In this document: piece by piece, positions 30,249 through 31,316 of the stretch
Numbering within the stretch: position 1 is the first letter of the stretch
Layout of the letters: every line of letters starts with the position of its first letter
Assembly: GCA_000436755.1 (NCBI GenBank)
Contig: FR887348.1
Coordinates: 67,011 to 98,326, forward strand
Source: Clostridium sp. CAG:253
Lineage (GTDB): Bacteria > Bacillota > Clostridia > Lachnospirales > Lachnospiraceae
Direction: 5' to 3'
DNA length: 31,316 nucleotides
Translations under genes and position numbers: made by a program
Notes under the pieces: model-generated
What the model saw: the letters and a program-made list of their open reading frames with translations, nothing else
Database searches by the model: none
What the model was told of the DNA's origin: nothing

Positions 30249-30704
30249 ATGGCAAGAGCAAAATATCAAGTATTAGTTATTCCGTATCATGTCGAAAAGG
30301 AAAATATAAAATATTGTATTTTTAAAAGAAGTGATATGGATGCTTGGCAATTTATAGCTGGTGGTGGGGAAAATGAAGATGAGACTGTAATAATTTCAGC
30401 AAAACGAGAAGCCTATGAAGAGGCTAATATAGATAAGGATTGTAAATATGTTTCTCTCGATACTCAAAGTAGCATACCAACATACTGCTTTAAAGAAGCG
30501 AGACAAATATGGGGGAAAGATTGTTTGGTTATTCCAGAATATTCATTTGCTGTTATGATAGATAACACAATTCTAAATTTGTCTCATGAACATACAGAAT
30601 ATGACTGGGTTGATTATGAAACTGCAATAAAAAGACTTAGATACGATAGTAATAAGACCGCATTATGGGAACTAGATAATAAAATTAAATTAGGAATATT
30701 ATGA
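30249..30704 (+). CDS. Nudix hydrolase
   Basis: A 151-residue Nudix protein. GGAGG at 30236-30240 is 8 bases before the ATG at 30249; the upstream in-frame ATG lies before it. The Nudix box is present as GGENEDE ... SAKREAYEEANI, fitting G-x5-E-x7-R-E-U-x-E-E except that the late conserved Gly is Asn. The catalytic REAYEE is intact. HTEYDWVDYETAIKRLRYDS near the end resembles dihydroneopterin-triphosphate and other nucleotide-type Nudix enzymes, but substrate cannot be assigned. The gene is markedly AT-rich compared with the cassette before it. Confidence 0.88.
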   Translation: MARAKYQVLVIPYHVEKENIKYCIFKRSDMDAWQFIAGGGENEDETVIISAKREAYEEANIDKDCKYVSLDTQSSIPTYCFKEARQIWGKDCLVIPEYSFAVMIDNTILNLSHEHTEYDWVDYETAIKRLRYDSNKTALWELDNKIKLGIL

Positions 30705-30749
30705 TAAACAAATACCAATTTGACAATTGTGTTAAGGAGAAGATAAAAG

Positions 30750-31175
30750 ATGGAAGTAAAGTTTTATGATAAGGTTAATGATAATCTATTGAAGTTTGCT
30801 GTGATTATTTCTAAAGCAAATGGTAAATGGGTATTCTGTAAACATAAGGAAAGAGATACATATGAAGTGCCAGGAGGTCATAGGGAAGACGGTGAGTCAA
30901 TAGATATGACTGCCAGAAGAGAGTTACAAGAAGAAACAGGAGCAATTGATTTTTCCATAGAACATGTATGTGTCTATTCAGTTATTGGCAAGAACCGTGT
31001 AAATGCTACGGGAGAAGAAACATATGGAATGCTATATTTTGCGGATATAACAAAGTTTGAAACTGAGTTACATAGTGAGATGGAAAAAGTTGTCTTATTT
31101 GATGAGTTACCAACTGAATGGACATATCCTCTTATTCAACCACTATTGATTGAGGAATATGAAAGACGAATTTAA
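30750..31175 (+). CDS. Nudix hydrolase (8-oxo-dGTP diphosphatase-like)
   Basis: A 141-residue Nudix protein with a complete box: GHREDGESIDMTARRELQEE ending in TGA, matching G-x5-E-x7-R-E-U-x-E-E-x-G-U. KFAVIISKANGKWVFCKHKE and the TYEVPGGH lead-in are typical of Nudix family strands, and EWTYPLIQPLL closes the domain. Similarity to MutT-like members suggests a nucleoside-triphosphate-type substrate, not proven. AAGGAG lies 9 bases upstream. It follows the first Nudix gene by 45 bases but the two are only distantly alike, so they are not a recent duplication. Confidence 0.9.
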   Translation: MEVKFYDKVNDNLLKFAVIISKANGKWVFCKHKERDTYEVPGGHREDGESIDMTARRELQEETGAIDFSIEHVCVYSVIGKNRVNATGEETYGMLYFADITKFETELHSEMEKVVLFDELPTEWTYPLIQPLLIEEYERRI

Positions 31176-31187
31176 TCGTAAATCGTA

Positions 31188-31310
31188 ATGGCATTTATAT
31201 CAAATACCTTAAATATTATTGCGATAGTGGCACAAAAAGATAATAATGAGAAATATAAGAAGATGAGGAAAAGATTTAGAACAATCGGAATTTGTGGAGA
31301 GATTTCTTGA
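31188..31310 (+). CDS. Possible 40-residue small protein at the window end
   Basis: An ATG-initiated frame reads MAFISNTLNIIAIVAQKDNN, then a basic segment (YKKMRKRFRTIGICGEIS) and a stop. No ribosome binding site is visible ahead of it and I recognise no family. It may be a chance frame or part of something continuing beyond the window. Confidence 0.2.
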   Translation: MAFISNTLNIIAIVAQKDNNEKYKKMRKRFRTIGICGEIS

Positions 31311-31316
31311 ACTTTC

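Overview
The window is a stretch of low-GC chromosome from an anaerobic Firmicute, most likely a Lachnospiraceae (Clostridia) member. The grounds are AT-rich codon use with a strong preference for AGA/ATA, GGAGG ribosome binding sites, TTGACA/TATAAT-type promoters spaced 17 bp, and gene neighbourhoods typical of that family: rpsO-pnp, yhbY-nadD-yqeK-LCP-rsfS-type genes, acpS-nnr-alr-mazF, rlmH. The assignment is an inference from gene content; no rRNA or tRNA gene was seen.

Layout. 1-3.2 kb: an operon of two FAD-dependent oxidoreductases, a DUF896 protein and 5-formyl-THF cyclo-ligase. 3.4-4.7 kb: membrane-anchored HtrA protease with a structured 5' leader. 4.8-7.7 kb: rpsO and pnp, each with its own promoter, leader and terminator. 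7.8-10.5 kb: a membrane HD-GYP protein (predicted c-di-GMP phosphodiesterase) and a Gx transporter/HepI membrane protein. 10.5-12.5 kb: a decayed signal-peptide gene, an AraC regulator (minus) and a TepA/ClpP-like protease. 12.6-16.3 kb: cell-wall genes, with two tandem LCP ligases and a D,D-carboxypeptidase (minus). 16.5-18.6 kb: yhbY-nadD-yqeK-rsfS. 18.6-20.4 kb: SOS repressor lexA with operators on its promoter, then holA. 20.5-23 kb: an uncharacterised zinc-ribbon membrane protein facing a UDP-sugar pyrophosphorylase (minus). 23.1-28.3 kb: a hypothetical protein, acpS, nnr, alr, a mazF-type toxin and rlmH.

Right end (28.3-31.3 kb) is accessory. It holds a short pyrophosphatase-like gene, fragments of two probable defence/regulatory genes, a compact DUF3791-DUF3990-DUF3791 cassette whose central protein looks like an ADP-ribosyltransferase, and two unrelated Nudix hydrolases. 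Base composition changes from gene to gene here, which suggests piecemeal acquisition.

Most noteworthy: (i) an exact 23-bp tandem duplication that frameshifts nnr inside its dehydratase half; (ii) a hairpin-forming repeat, two and a partial third 78-bp units in front of mazF and a diverged inverted copy just after rlmH, where pairing is kept by compensatory changes and the repeat supplies the mazF ribosome binding site; (iii) the translationally coupled DUF3791-DUF3990-DUF3791 triad, a candidate ADP-ribosylating toxin system; (iv) 24-bp repeats at the 3' end of the UDP-sugar pyrophosphorylase gene, each carrying an in-frame stop codon. All statements come from reading the sequence by eye; no database search was run.
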